Assembly (NCBI GenBank): GCA_015499995.1
Contig: JADNRV010000056.1
Location: 1-64,000, forward strand
Reading direction: 5' to 3'
Source of the DNA: Flammula alnicola
Taxonomy: Eukaryota > Basidiomycota > Agaricomycetes > Agaricales > Strophariaceae
Length of the DNA stretch: 64,000 nucleotides
Of this stretch, positions 39,501-53,100 are shown one piece after another. Numbering within the stretch: the stretch's first letter is position 1; each line of letters begins with the position of its first letter. The notes beneath the pieces were generated by a model. It was not told the DNA's origin. It did no database searches and saw only the letters and a program-made list of their open reading frames with translations. The translations under genes and the position numbers were made by a program.

Positions 39501-42500
39501 GTGTGTGCCTTGAAAGGAATGTGAGATAAAGGAGGTAAGTGCAGGAAGTGCATTAACTGGGTAATTGGTTATCTTGATATTCTCTACGGATGGAAGCTCG
39601 AGACACGGGAGGAAGTTGTCCGTGACGCCGTCGTCTGGGTCGTTGTCGTCTTCGGCAAGGTCGAAATGGATGTCTATGTTCCGGACATGCTCCAGCCTGG
39701 TTTTCGGCCAAACCTTGGAGATGTCGGCCATAGTAATCATTAACAGTCGGAGGTCGGTCAATGGAGATGACTCCATGATTTGAGTTCTTGCGAAGCCCTG
39801 ATGTGGCCCCACAGCATCGACAAAAAGCTTGATTTGAGACCAAGGCAATAATACATTGCCGAAGGAAAATCCCCCAATGTAAACGTCTCTAAGCTTCGGA
39901 GTCACTTGAAATAGGTCGATTTGGCGGTCGGCACCTTCGGTTTCATCGTAAGAGAAAGACACATACAACCTTGTGAGGGAAGAAAGACGGTCTCTTACGC
40001 CTTCCAAAGCGTTAAGAAAAGATGGCTTTGTGAGGAGGTAAAGTGTTTGCCATCTTTCCGCGTGCGCCATTAGCAAATCGAGGAACGGTGTTAAATCTTC
40101 GGGTTGTCTCGTCGGAGAACATAGATAGATATGTAGTGGTGCATCCTGTGATCTCTCGAGGCACAGAGTAAAGAATTTGAGGAAAGCTTTTGAAGGCTTC
40201 TTCCCTTTCAATAAGCATGCGTCGATGATTAGTTGGCCCCATAAATGGTGGAGAGACAAGGTCGTTTCCCTCCAGAAACGAGAGACCTGGGATGGCGACC
40301 AAGGAAAGTTGACGGGGTTCGAGGAATCTAGGACCAAGCGGGGATGCGGATTCAAGAGAAATGACTCTGCATTTATGGAGATTATCTCTGCCAGAATTTC
40401 GGCAGGAAGCTGTCGCACGGGTGACAGGATAGCTTTGTGCACACGGAGAAACTCCAGCCCTGCTTCCAGACGCGGCTTCCCTCCGTCGAGTTTGAAGCCA
40501 GTTTCACGTTCCGAGGCGATTCCGCCATGTAGCGCCTCGAGAATATCGCCTGTTAACACAGAGACACGGTCGACGGCGTCTTGGATTAACCTTCTTTCGG
40601 AGTCGGTGGGTACGGCGTTCGAGTTCAATAGATGAGGAACAGGGGAAGTGAAGTCATCGTTATAGTTTGGGGATAGTGTCCGGTGCAAAGAAAGTGTGAA
40701 GAGTCTTTGCTTCAAACTGATCGTGTTTGACTTCATTGAAGTTGAGGTCAATTCATACAGCCGGGAAAAGCTGTGGTCTTCTATAAGAAAGTAAGACAAA
40801 AATTATAAGGAACAAGTGGCACCCAGCCTACCGTAGCGTTCTGCAGGAACCTGATAGTTGATAATGGTCTGTCGTAAAGTTCGTTCGAAATTTGCAGGAA
40901 AAGGGATCAAAACATCATGACGCCGGCGATGTTATATTGACATATTGCGGACCCACAGCGATGTGGGCAGTGTGGGCGGCTGTGGCAACCTGGTTGAATT
41001 TGGTTCAGCGCGCATATTTTTTACGGCGCCGGGAACAATGCGAACATTAGCTCGGTGGCTATAAGGTAGCACAGCTTGGGATTTCCTTAAATACATGATG
41101 TACGGTCTTATCAAATCCTCCAACGGCAACACTCTGTTGTCTATAAACTACGAATGTAGCACTTTATATCCCCAGTAATTACTGTCTTTTGAGTTGAGCA
41201 GTATTCATACCATGCCGTGGAACTTTAGAGATGCCTCGAGCAAATCGGTTGCCGTCGATTGCTCTCGCTCGTCTATTATTTCTAGATGAATTTCAGACCT
41301 TTTAATCTGGAGAAGACGAAGCAGGAACTCTTTGTCAATGTATGTCACTACGTTTCCAAAAAGGAATCCGATGTAGACATGATGAAGTGGTCGACCGCGT
41401 GCGGACAGAGGACTCGATCCGTTGAGACTGTCAGTGACAGCGTTTGGCAAGAATGATGTGCCGTCGCTGCCTGGAATATGTGCAGTGCTGGCGTCGGGAT
41501 GAAAAATATTCAGGAAGGAGCCCCACGAAAACGTTCGCCGTGCGCTGAACTTTAGGACCTCAAGTTGAGGAAGAAAAGTTTCACCCGGTTCGCTGCTCTC
41601 CGCCGTTGATCGGAGAGCTAGATGTTGTAGCAACGGAAAAGGTTCTGTATGCGACATCTCCTTGCCAGATTTCGAGCTGGACAAGGATAGGTATGTAACT
41701 GTTGGCAGCCGCACAAGAAATGCGACAATGGGATTACCAATGGTATATGCTTCTTCCTCCAGTTCCAGAGTTAAGTGAGTGAGGAATTCCTGCACGCCAA
41801 AAAGAGGTCTCAGAAAGGGTCCGCGGGAATAGGAAACGTGGGTTGGATGTAGAACTGGGGCGTCGTAGGAATAGGGAGAACGGTAAACAAGACGCTGCAA
41901 AGAAGGAAGCAGGATTCGGTCGAATATGCAAATCGCATTGGGGTGACCAACAGCGAAGTAGAGATATTGGAGAGAGTAGGATGATATTTTGATTGGGTTG
42001 GCCGAAAACCCTTCAGCAGAACCCAGTTCATGCAATTCGCAATGGGTTAAATGAGTTGCATGACGTAGGACTTCCAATGCTACATCGACAGAAATCTTCG
42101 TTGCTTTGAAGTGCGTGACGGTATGCCACGAAATATCAATTTGCGAAGCGCCAAAAATTTCAACATTCCTGAGGCAAGGAGTTTCGCGAAAACGAAAGAG
42201 GGGAGCTCCTGGACTATGGCGACGCGGAGCCAATATTTTGAGTGTTCGGAGGCTTGGGGTCTCGGGGAAATCGTCAAAAAAGGCCGGGTAATAAATTGGA
42301 TCCATACAAAGACCTAGGTGCTGCCAACGGTGCGCATGGTCCTTGATAATCTCGAAGTATGGCAGTCCGTCTCGCCAAGGCGGTAAACCATCTGCTGTCC
42401 ACGGATAATACCCGTCAGGTTCTGTGTCCGACAAGAGACAGACAGACAGAAGTTGTTGGCCAGAGCGATCTAGCCACTGACGAGTTAGCTCCCCATACTG

Positions 42501-45500
42501 CTTGCAGAATTGAGCCTCGCCAAGCTTGATGTCCATTGTAGTCCATAACTGTGGTGTAGCTAGTGCAATTTCCCTCCAAGTCTTGCAGATGCCAGCTAGA
42601 CGTAGCGGAGCAGCGACCTGTTCTCGAGATCTGTTCGTGGAAAATATTTCGGGACCCATGACGCTGTCGATATAAGATATGAATATCTTGGTTGTGATCT
42701 CCAGAGGAATGTTACGGGTAACCGGGTCATGATAAAGGTTAGCCTTCTCTTTCAACGAGAGTCGCCTCCGCGCGAGATCGGCCAGTTGGTCCTCCATCTG
42801 AGTTATTTCTGCGTCCAGTCTTGCAATTTGCGAGCAAGCGTCGCAAGTACGTCCGCAAAAAAGTGCGCATTGTGTAGGATCGTAGTTGTGGTCATGTAAG
42901 GAGTTGCAAAGGCCGCGGTGTGCACGGCACCGCTGGCACGAGTGACTCTGAGCCATGTAAGGGCCCCGAATCGGAAGCAGTTGTGTTGAACTCGTTATGG
43001 CAGTGCCGTTCTAAAATGTCGCTGGTTGAAGTGAGTTCGTTGCTTCTCATACAACAATTTACTAGAACACACCAAAAATGTTGCAAAGCTATTCTAGCTC
43101 AACGTGACACAATAATGACGAGAAAGACCGAAGAAATCGTATGCTGAGTCCGCCCTAGGGAGGAAGACGCTAAGCCACGTCGAAGCAGGTGGTTGGAAAT
43201 CGGAGTCAAGGTCAGGGGCAATTTGATGTTTGCCATTCTCCATGCATATGGACAGTTCTTGGTCTCTCCAGACAGAATCGCACAGCGTCAACGTATCCCG
43301 ATTTACTCCAACAGCCTTTACATATCATCGGACATGAGCATCAGCCCATTTGATTTCTTGCAATGCATCAACTAACGTTAGGCAACCTCGGCCTGTTCCT
43401 TCACCAGTTTCCTGTGGTCTGCGACTCTGCATCTGTCTGCATGGCTTCATGTCCCCTCCTCCACGCGAATGGCTTTTTATGAGGCACTCTGGAAGTATAC
43501 AGTATGGCGTCATGGAGTTGGGGACAAATACAACGGTAGCCCGCCTTCCTTTTGGCCTCTACGCCAAGCAGACAATTGGGGCCTTTGAAGAGGGCCTTGC
43601 CACTCAGTACGTCTCGGAACACACCAGCATTCCAGTCCCCCATGTCCTCGACGTCATCCTCCTGCCCAGTTATCCACTCCCCAACGCAGGCCTCATACTC
43701 ATGACTTCGGTTCCAGGGAGAACATTGGGAAGTAGCGGCGTCCCCATAGACGAAATGTCCAGTCAACAGGTGGACATCTTTGTGGAGACACCGCACGGCT
43801 GGTTCGAGCAGTTACGGTCCTTTACGGTCTCTGTCGCCCCCTGAAAAATTTTCCGTTTGAGGATTCACTGGCGGTGGACTGTACAGCTTTAGAATCCAAA
43901 ATATAGCTGAAGGACCCACTTCACAAGACGAGTTTCACGCGCAGCCCTTCTGCACCCCGTGGGAGCCATACGACGCGTCTAGGCTTTATGCAGCCATCGA
44001 GAAGCGCCGAACGACGCGATATCGAATATGCTTCACACACGGAGACATTAACCCTACAAATATTCTTGTCGATGAAAATCTTCGACCTTCGGCATTGGTA
44101 GATTGGCAGACTGCCAGTTGGATGCCGGAGTATTGGGAATATACACGTACAATATACCTTCGACGACGATACACAGGATGGTACAATGCCTTCAGGCGCA
44201 TTTTCCCTCGTATGAATCTGAGCATGAGGTTGAGATGGCTGTGTGGATGCATTGGTTTCCATAGATGAGCGTGTATTCACAGTTCATGCGCATGGTTATA
44301 AGCTTACACGTTCGGTCGGACATCCGTAAACAAATGATGCAATCGATATCTGAATTTCCAGGACAAAATCGCAAACTAGTATCATGTCGCCTAATACACA
44401 GCATCCACCGAGTTGCACGGCAGCACCTATACGATGTTATAATATTCTAGAGAGGCTTCAAGCAAATTGCAAGGAAGTTCCTGTCGGTTGCTCATCTATT
44501 ATTTCTAGGTGAATCTCCGTCTTCATGTCGAGTTCGCCGAACGGGGGAGTAGGTCATTTAGTAGATGCAAGTCCGAGCCACCTCGAAAGTCATTTTTGTG
44601 CTTGTGCGTTACATAATGAATCCCAGACACAAAAGACCCCATTTCTTCTGCATGTTTCTGGGACGTAAGCAAAACTTTAAAAGACACGCCCTACTCACGC
44701 CATACGTTGTCCTATACGAAAGTTGACCCATGTCCGCTACGGACAGTGGAGTCGGCTTACAGGAGACTATAGGTCGCAACTTGTCCGGCTTTGGCATTGG
44801 TTGTGACTCGTTTGACAGGCGGTTCGTCTCAATTGTCGTCCTTAGTAAATCACTGTAGATGCGACATTAGATTAGATTAGAAAAACAAGCCCAAGAAGAC
44901 GTACAGGAGGATGCCCTAAAAGTTCAAGAGTTCATAGTTAGGGATATCGAATGCTTGAATCCAAAAGAGTCCGGAGCGGCGCCGACGGACAATGTTTTAT
45001 GTCCCAGCAGAGTTGTTCGGGTGTAGGCACCACGGTCCAGAGCAATCCTTGCTGCTAAGCGTAAAGAACAGCGTGGGTAGGAGCTTCTATCTTCAGGGTC
45101 TGCCTTCTGAGAGCAGGTAGCATGACCTCTCCGCCCCGGGCCTGGAAATCCGGAACGATTCCTGCACTCTGAAGAGCAACGTCAGAAAGTTATTTAAAGA
45201 AGCAGTTATCAGGACATACCATGACCAGCTTTGGTTAAAACATAAATCACTGCAATATGCCTCCCTCTCTCATCTCCAAGATCGAGGTGGGTATTAAACT
45301 TGACATATCATGACACCTCTTCTCCTACCCTCACTAACCTCCAAAACCCCTTGTACGTGCACCGACAGACCTTCCGCGTCCCACCACGCTGGCTCTTCGT
45401 CCGAGTCGAGACCGCCGACGGCATCGTCGGGTGGGGCGAAGGCACTCTGGAAGGCCACACCGAAGCGATCGAAGGCGCCTTCCATGACCTGCAGCGCTTC

Positions 45501-46901
45501 GTCGGCACGGACGCGGACAACATCCAGGATATATGGCAGACAGCGTTCCGAGGGCGGTTCTACCGCGGAGGACCGGTGTTGATGGTTCGTCGTCGTTGTT
45601 CCACGTTTCATATTGTCTTTTGTCTTCAATCGCGGTCGAGTAAGTGAGAAATGCTTTCACAGAGCGCCCTATCCGGGCTTGACATCGCGCTGTGGGACAT
45701 CAAAGGGAAGAAACTCGGCGTGCCCATCTACCAGCTGCTGGGCGGGAAAGTGCGCGACCGGATCCGCGTGTATGGGTGGATTGGCGGAGACGACTTTGCC
45801 CATCTCAGAGCGGAAGCGCAGAGGCGGAAGGAGCAGGGGTTCACGGCTGTGAAGATGAACGCTACGGGTGAGTCGTCTGCTGAATTAGTAGTGGAATGTG
45901 AACATGGATGGAGTTGACGAACATGGATCGGACGTACAGACTCACTAGCGTGGATCGACTCGCCGACGGTCCTGGACACGGCAGTGAGGCGGCTGAAGGA
46001 CATACGAGCCTTAGGACTTGATGTGGGCGTCGATTTCCACGGCCGGCTGCATAAAGGCATGGCGAAGCAGCTTGCGAAGCTCTTGGAGACTCGAGGAAGG
46101 GGCTGATTGCCAATTGGGATGAATCTTAGCTCCTGGGCTCGGCATCGACATCAATGAAAAGCTCGTGCGCGAAAAGTCGAAGGCCTACGTGCAGGACGAG
46201 CCTGCTTGGAGAAACCCAGTGTGGAGAGGGGAGGATGGCAGTCTGAGGGAGTGGTAGACTGTTCAGAGAGGGGGGTATGGAGCTGATGCCTTTGATAAGG
46301 GAGGATTGAAGCAATCCGGGTGGCTCAAAGGAAGGGTTGGTTGGCAAACTGAAGTTCTGGGCCTTAAAGAGTGGGTCGGAAATAGCAAACGGCGAATAGA
46401 TAGGAAGAATGGAGACGACTGTCGGAGATGTTCAGCTTCAGACCAATTCCAAATATCAAGTCACTGCACACCTAGAAGCAATACCAATTCAAAGGCACTG
46501 GAACAAGTCAGAATTGCAAGTTCTTGGTCGTAATCACACAAAGAGCCAGCCATCGTAGATGTCCAAAGAGAAACGTATAATAATTATATGAAAGAAAAAT
46601 ACAGTGCTATACAACCTTGAACAGGGAATACAGGAAGTGCAAAAATGAAAGCGACAATCTAGAGTTCTTGGCTGATGGCCTCGTCCTTCTTCGACTTGCC
46701 TGATTTCGTTGGCAGGAGTTCCTACAAAGAAAAAGGAAAATGAGCCAATGCTTGATAAGTCAAGCGATGATTCGACTTACGGGAGCGATGTGTGGTACGA
46801 CACCACCTTGCGAGATGACAACGTTGCCAAGGAGTTTTGCAGTCTGATAAGGTGAATGAGTCAGCTTCAAAGTGTGAGAAGAACGGCGTCAACGAGACTC
46901 A

Positions 46902-47123
<222 letters not shown>

Positions 47124-50100
47124 TTACCCTTCTTCAACAGACGGTGGACACGACCGACAGGGAACTGAAGACCAGCCTTGGCCGAGCGAGATTGAGACTT
47201 GGTGGTCGAGTCGCCACCAGCGGCCTTGCCTCCAGACTTGCCAGCTTTTCCTTTGCCAGACATTGTTGGTGTGGTAGTTTAGGTGATGGTGGTGGTTAAG
47301 GTGGGTGAGCGACGAGTGGCTGGATAGTGGTGGGATAAAGCAAGGAGGAATAGTTGGGGACCGTCATCGTCGTCCTGTATTTATAGGGTAAAGAGAAGAG
47401 ACGCACGAGCCACGAAACAAGGCTGTAAACAACAAACGAAATAAGGTTTGGCAGGCGTGCCCACGACCACGTGAGCGAATAAACGCGTTTGGATTGATCA
47501 ACAAAGACGCGTTGCTTCAAACAAGAGCAAACGAACGCGTCCGTATATAATCTCTCCAACTCTCTCTGTGTCGCTCACACTATCACCCCCAACACACCAC
47601 ACCGCACTTCACTCGTCGCATCTTCCAATGGCACCCAAACCCGCTTCCACTGCCGGCAAAGCCCCTGCCTCTACCGCCTCCAAGGCCCCTGCCAAATCCA
47701 CTGAGGGTGCAAAGCCGCGAAGAAGACTTCCAAAGCTGCTGCCCCTGCTGACGGCGAGAAGAAGAAGAGAAAGAAGGTCAGAAAGGAAACCTACTCCTCG
47801 TACATCTACAAGGGTGCGTTTTTCGTTCTCTGCTTTTGAGTCATTTGAACTCATTTGTCTTGTCAGTCCTCAAGCAGGTCCACCCTGATACCGGTATCTC
47901 GAACAAGGCGATGGCTATCCTTAACAGCTTCGTCAACGATATCTTCGAGCGTATTGCCACTGAGGCTTCTAGTATGTTTTCTTCTGGCTTTTACGACGCG
48001 TCTTAACTGATTTTTCTCCTCGCAGAACTTGCCGCCTACTCCAAGAAGTCGACAATCTCATCACGCGAAATCCAAACATCCGTCCGCCTCATCCTGCCTG
48101 GAGAACTGGCCAAGCATGCCATCTCAGAAGGTACCAAATCAGTAACAAGTACGTCCGCATCCTGCCGCTTGCCAGAGTTGTCTCTCATGCCTTTCTTTCG
48201 TACAGAGTTCTCATCAGCAGGGGCCAAGTAGAGCTCTTTCCTTTCTTCTGGCTATCATTATGGTTTCGGTGTATATCATTGTATTTATTTAATCCATTTC
48301 CATTTTTCTGCTCTCTATTGTGTGATTCCGAATTCCTTCACCATGAAAGTGTTCCACTCAATTTCGCTGCTCTCGCGTCTGATAGAGCCGTTGCGTTCGT
48401 CTTCTTGGTGCTTCGTTGGACCCTCGAATCTGATTTACTTGAATCTGGCAGGTTACGGTTCTCATCATCGTTGCGAGTGCAAAGGTCTCGGACGATGGAG
48501 CTCACCGTTGCTGGCCACGGCGGTCTCGAGATTTTGGCGATTCGTCCACTGAATCCATTGCAGAAAAAGACGGCTCAAGCATTCGTTTTTGATCAAGCTG
48601 AACATCAGATCTCTAAATAGCCGTGTCGCAGAACCATCTGGCGTTGCCCATCAGCCTTGGTGCGGAAAGCAGTCGGAAGCTGCCCGTAAGTACTCGCCTC
48701 TTTGCTATTTCCCTTCGTCGTGTTGTGTTTACTTGGTCTGATTCGTTCTCACCAGGACGTTGATAGGGAACACGAATATGAATACCGCCCTTCACACTTT
48801 TACGCGGTCGCTTAATCCAATGCTGTGCACCTTTGCTGAGTTCGATGGAGACAAGGAAGACAGAAGAATACTAGACGAAGCAAATTGTTGGCACCGACTA
48901 TTCTGCCCTGGTATGCCAGCTTATACCAGAACGGTATCTCTCGATTAGAGAAGTCGAGTCCAATGTTCGGAAGCGGATCGTCAGTACTTTTTTTGTGCAT
49001 ATCTCACTACACATTGGCTGACCTTTGTATTTGCAAATCAACATCTCAGTTCCATTGACAGCGAGAAATTTCGCTTCGTATCAAGGCATTCTTCGGAGAA
49101 TTAGATACTGCCGCATTCTCAACGATTTCAAGGACTTGTTGTCTAAAGCCCAACCTCGGCCGCAGGTTATTCTAAGGCAACCGCGCCAAGAACTTGCTGC
49201 CTAATGTTGGCCCGTTTTGAACGCTGATTAGCCGGACCACAATTTCTTTGTGGCCCGCACAACGGTTTCCCCGAATCTTCCATTGTTCGCAGGTTACTTA
49301 AGGTGCGCCGTGTATCCTATGGCCCTAAACTATCGTTTTCTTCTTCGTTCATTTTCAACCCACAGTTCCTAGTACACAAACTCTTAATCACCACAACGAT
49401 CCTCTAGTATCTCAAATTTCTGAGCGTACGTCTCTCTAAATTCGGTTTAGATTCTCTGCCTGACCGGTTAACCTATATAGAACCGTGGTTGCTTTGAGAC
49501 ATTCGCTCTTATACCTCACGGCGTCGAGCTCTCTATTTCGCGAAGTACGTCTTGTCTATAGAGCTCCCATTTAATTTCTGACTTACCAATGGACTGCCCT
49601 ACAAAGTGCCACATATGTCGAATGACGAATCACCTGCCGATTCTTCGACCTCCGCGCCATCTCAGGATATCTCTCGCCCACGAAAGTCCATCCACGACTT
49701 GCCTCTCGAGCTTCTGCTTGAGGTTTTTAAACACAACAGCGTCATAGATCTGCAATTCAAGCACAACCACTGCAAAACTACTTTCGCCACCAGCCTCGTC
49801 TGCCACAAATGGCGTGACGTTTGCTTGGGATGTTCGGCTTATGGGCTAACTGTCTGGATTACAGCATGCCGCACCCCTGCATCGAAGAAGTTCTTAAGCG
49901 TTCGAAAGACAAGCGCCTGGACATCGTCCTTCCTTCTTTGATCTCAGAAATTCTGCGATACCACGACGAGGATAGCTCTCCTTATCCGCAATCAAACGAG
50001 TCTGGCGAGCTTCTCATTGATCTGTTAACACAAGAACAGGAATTCTTACACTGGCGTGCGGTTCTGCCCAAGGACACCACCGTTTTCAGACGCTGCCGCA

Positions 50101-53100
50101 ACCTTGTACTCGCATTAAGTGGGAACGATTGGGAGGCATTTTCTCCCCATCTGACAAGCAACCTATCTCGTTTTGACTCTCTTTCCCTCGCCTGTGACAG
50201 GATGGGGGTTACGCCGCTTGGACCTCCGAACCTTTTTGAGGACTCGAATCCGTGGAAGCTCAAGTCCCTCAACCTTCGGCGGTGTATCATGCCGCTGAAA
50301 GCTCCGCCTCTTGGACTGCTAGAAGAATTGACCGTCTATTGCCTATCGTCCCAGGCCGCGTGGACACCCGATGGTTGGCTGAATTTACTTCAGGATTTGC
50401 CTTTACTGCGACGCCTCGATCTACAATTTTCACAGGTAGACCCAAAGGACCTCGATGTCGAAGACCGGCGGTTGCACGTGCGCTCCGTATCTTTACCTGT
50501 TCGCCTACCCCATCTCGAGCGACTCGTTCTCCGTGATTGCTGCGTGGCAGGTTCGGATCTTGTCACCAGCCTAATTTTCCCGTTGGAATGCGTCGTCATG
50601 GTCGAGTTATGCTGTGTTTGGAACCTGGATGAGAAGTTCGATAACTTTTGCTCCTGGCTGTCAAAAAGATACAACAAGAACGGCGCCTTGGGTCCCTCGA
50701 TGGTGGTGAAATTGGACGAGAAAGAATGCGTCATCAGCAGCGGCATTTACTGTCAGGAATACAGTAATGTGGACGAGGTAAACCTCGAACTAACACTCGA
50801 CTTCGAGCGGCGATTCTCCCTGCCTGGAAGATACAGGTGCGAGGCGAATTTCCACCCCTGTGAACTCTTGATCAAGGTTATGGCTGCCATCCGGGAGCCC
50901 TGCGCATCTATGACGACCATCGACCTCGGTTTCTGCTTTGATATCCCCTTCCCTCATGAACAGATCTTCCCTGCTTTTGTGGCTGTGGACACCATGGTTC
51001 TATTCTACTCGTCGGGAAGGACCTTTTATTCCCTTATTCCTTTCTTCGAAGGACGTGGCGCGCTGTCGCCTGAGGCAGACGCAAACTCCAATAAACCCCA
51101 AGAGCCGGACCAAGGCGCGAAATTGTTACCCTCTTTGCACCTCGTTTCGATAAAGGAAACAGAGGACACGGAAGATGTAAAGGATTACATATCGGCGCAC
51201 ATTCAGCCATCCGAAATTATATTCGATGTGGAAACATACAGCCGGTAGTAGATTTGACTACTGTACAGCTGCGCGGTTGCGCGAAGAAGTCTGAGACTGT
51301 ACATAGCTATTCAATATTCAACAATAAGGATCTCTCAAGTTGTCTTATTTTCATCTCAGTGGACTTCGTCCTTAACACTGTGCATCGTCTATATGGAATA
51401 TTTCATACAGCACTGAGGAACTGGGTAGTAGAGTAGTAGTAGAGGTAGAATCGTTGAGGTCATCCTTGATGTATATTTACAATATACTGTACTTAGAAAA
51501 ATCAAATACTATGACTTCATTCTGGCTGCGTACAACCATCCGGCCAGACCCTTCATCGAAAGCGGAAATCCGTTCCATCCGGTTATCCCCATCAAATTTT
51601 AAGGTAAGGACGTTTGAAGGACCAGGAGGATTACCATCCGGCCATGAATAATCCAGCAGGTGGAGAGATGCTCTACTATGCCTGATTGCGCTATTATAAC
51701 CAAAAGAAAACGACGGTCCATTTCGTACACTAAAATCCATTAACCTGAAAAGGTTGGGCGCTTGGCCAAGAAGAGCGTTTCCCGGAATAACGAGGCCATA
51801 AACGGCATGCAGTGTGTTGAAAACCAGCCTCAGTGTGTTCGTATGGCGGCAAAGAAACATTTGGGAGAGGCTATCTCGACGAAGATGTGGTATTTCGGAC
51901 TTCCAAGTGGGCGAGGGATACGTGGGCCATGTAGGCATGTCGACAGGCGGAATACTCGTGGTCGCGTCAAAAGGTGTCAGATCATATAGTCTGATATCAG
52001 GCTCCTCTGAGAGAACCAATAACCTATCGCCCGGGAGTAGTTGCACCTTATCCTGATCAACTTATGTGAGTAGTATGCAAAAAACGACAATGAACCTGCT
52101 CACTGGTATCCCTGGATAATATATGATCATCCTTGGATATGATAAGGATGCGGGATGCGATTGATTTTGGAGGCCAGCCTTGGCCCAGTCAACTAAAGCA
52201 ACGTAGCAGGGCACATACACTTCTCCAGGTGTTGCGACTCCAAAGGCGATGAACTTCCCAAGAAAGGAAAAGGAGCATAGCACACCACAATCTTCCCGAT
52301 GGAAACACGACAGGAGCGTGGCTGACAGGCTCTGGAAATCGAGTTGGAGACTTACATGCCAGACCTGAGCGATTTGGGTTGGAGTTGAATGGCATGCTGG
52401 TCATACGAGTTACATCGGGGGCACAGTTCGGCGGGATAAAGGAGACGCACCGGTTCTCACCATAATCATGGCAAGATTGAATGACAAAAGTGCAGATTCA
52501 TTGTCAACGTCCACGGCCATCAATACTCCATGTGAAAAATCAGGAAAATCTTCCATTTGCTCCGGTATCAAGAGTCTTTTCACCGGGTTTTGTGTGTCTA
52601 AATCATAATACGAGACAGAACCGGTGTCAGAAGTGGTCAGCAGCCAGCGTCCCCCACTAATCAAAGTAAGCGCGCCGACACCAGAATCACCGGTCGGAAA
52701 CCGACGGGTCCGGGCGGGGGAGAACTCGGTCTGTGTTTTTCCTAAGATTTCTACGCTGAGACGTCTCAATACCAGATATTCGAGCTCCTGCGACTGGTAG
52801 AGTTTCGTGGGCCGCTCAGGGTTTAACGGCGAGCACGGATGACAGGCGTTATACGCATGGAATAAGCTGAGCCAGATAGATTTCGCTCTTGTTGCATCCG
52901 AAAGGAGTGTGCATGTCTAAAGCCTTCGGTAAGCGGAAGGTGGGTTCTACGGCAGATCGTGACTCACCTGTCTTAAATGCAGGACACTCCGCCAATCTAA
53001 TAACTTCAACACCTCAGTTAGAACTTCCAATGGCAACTCTAACAGCCCTTTAGGTTGCCGTCGAACGCGTCGAACCTGCTGGTACGAAACGGAAACTCTT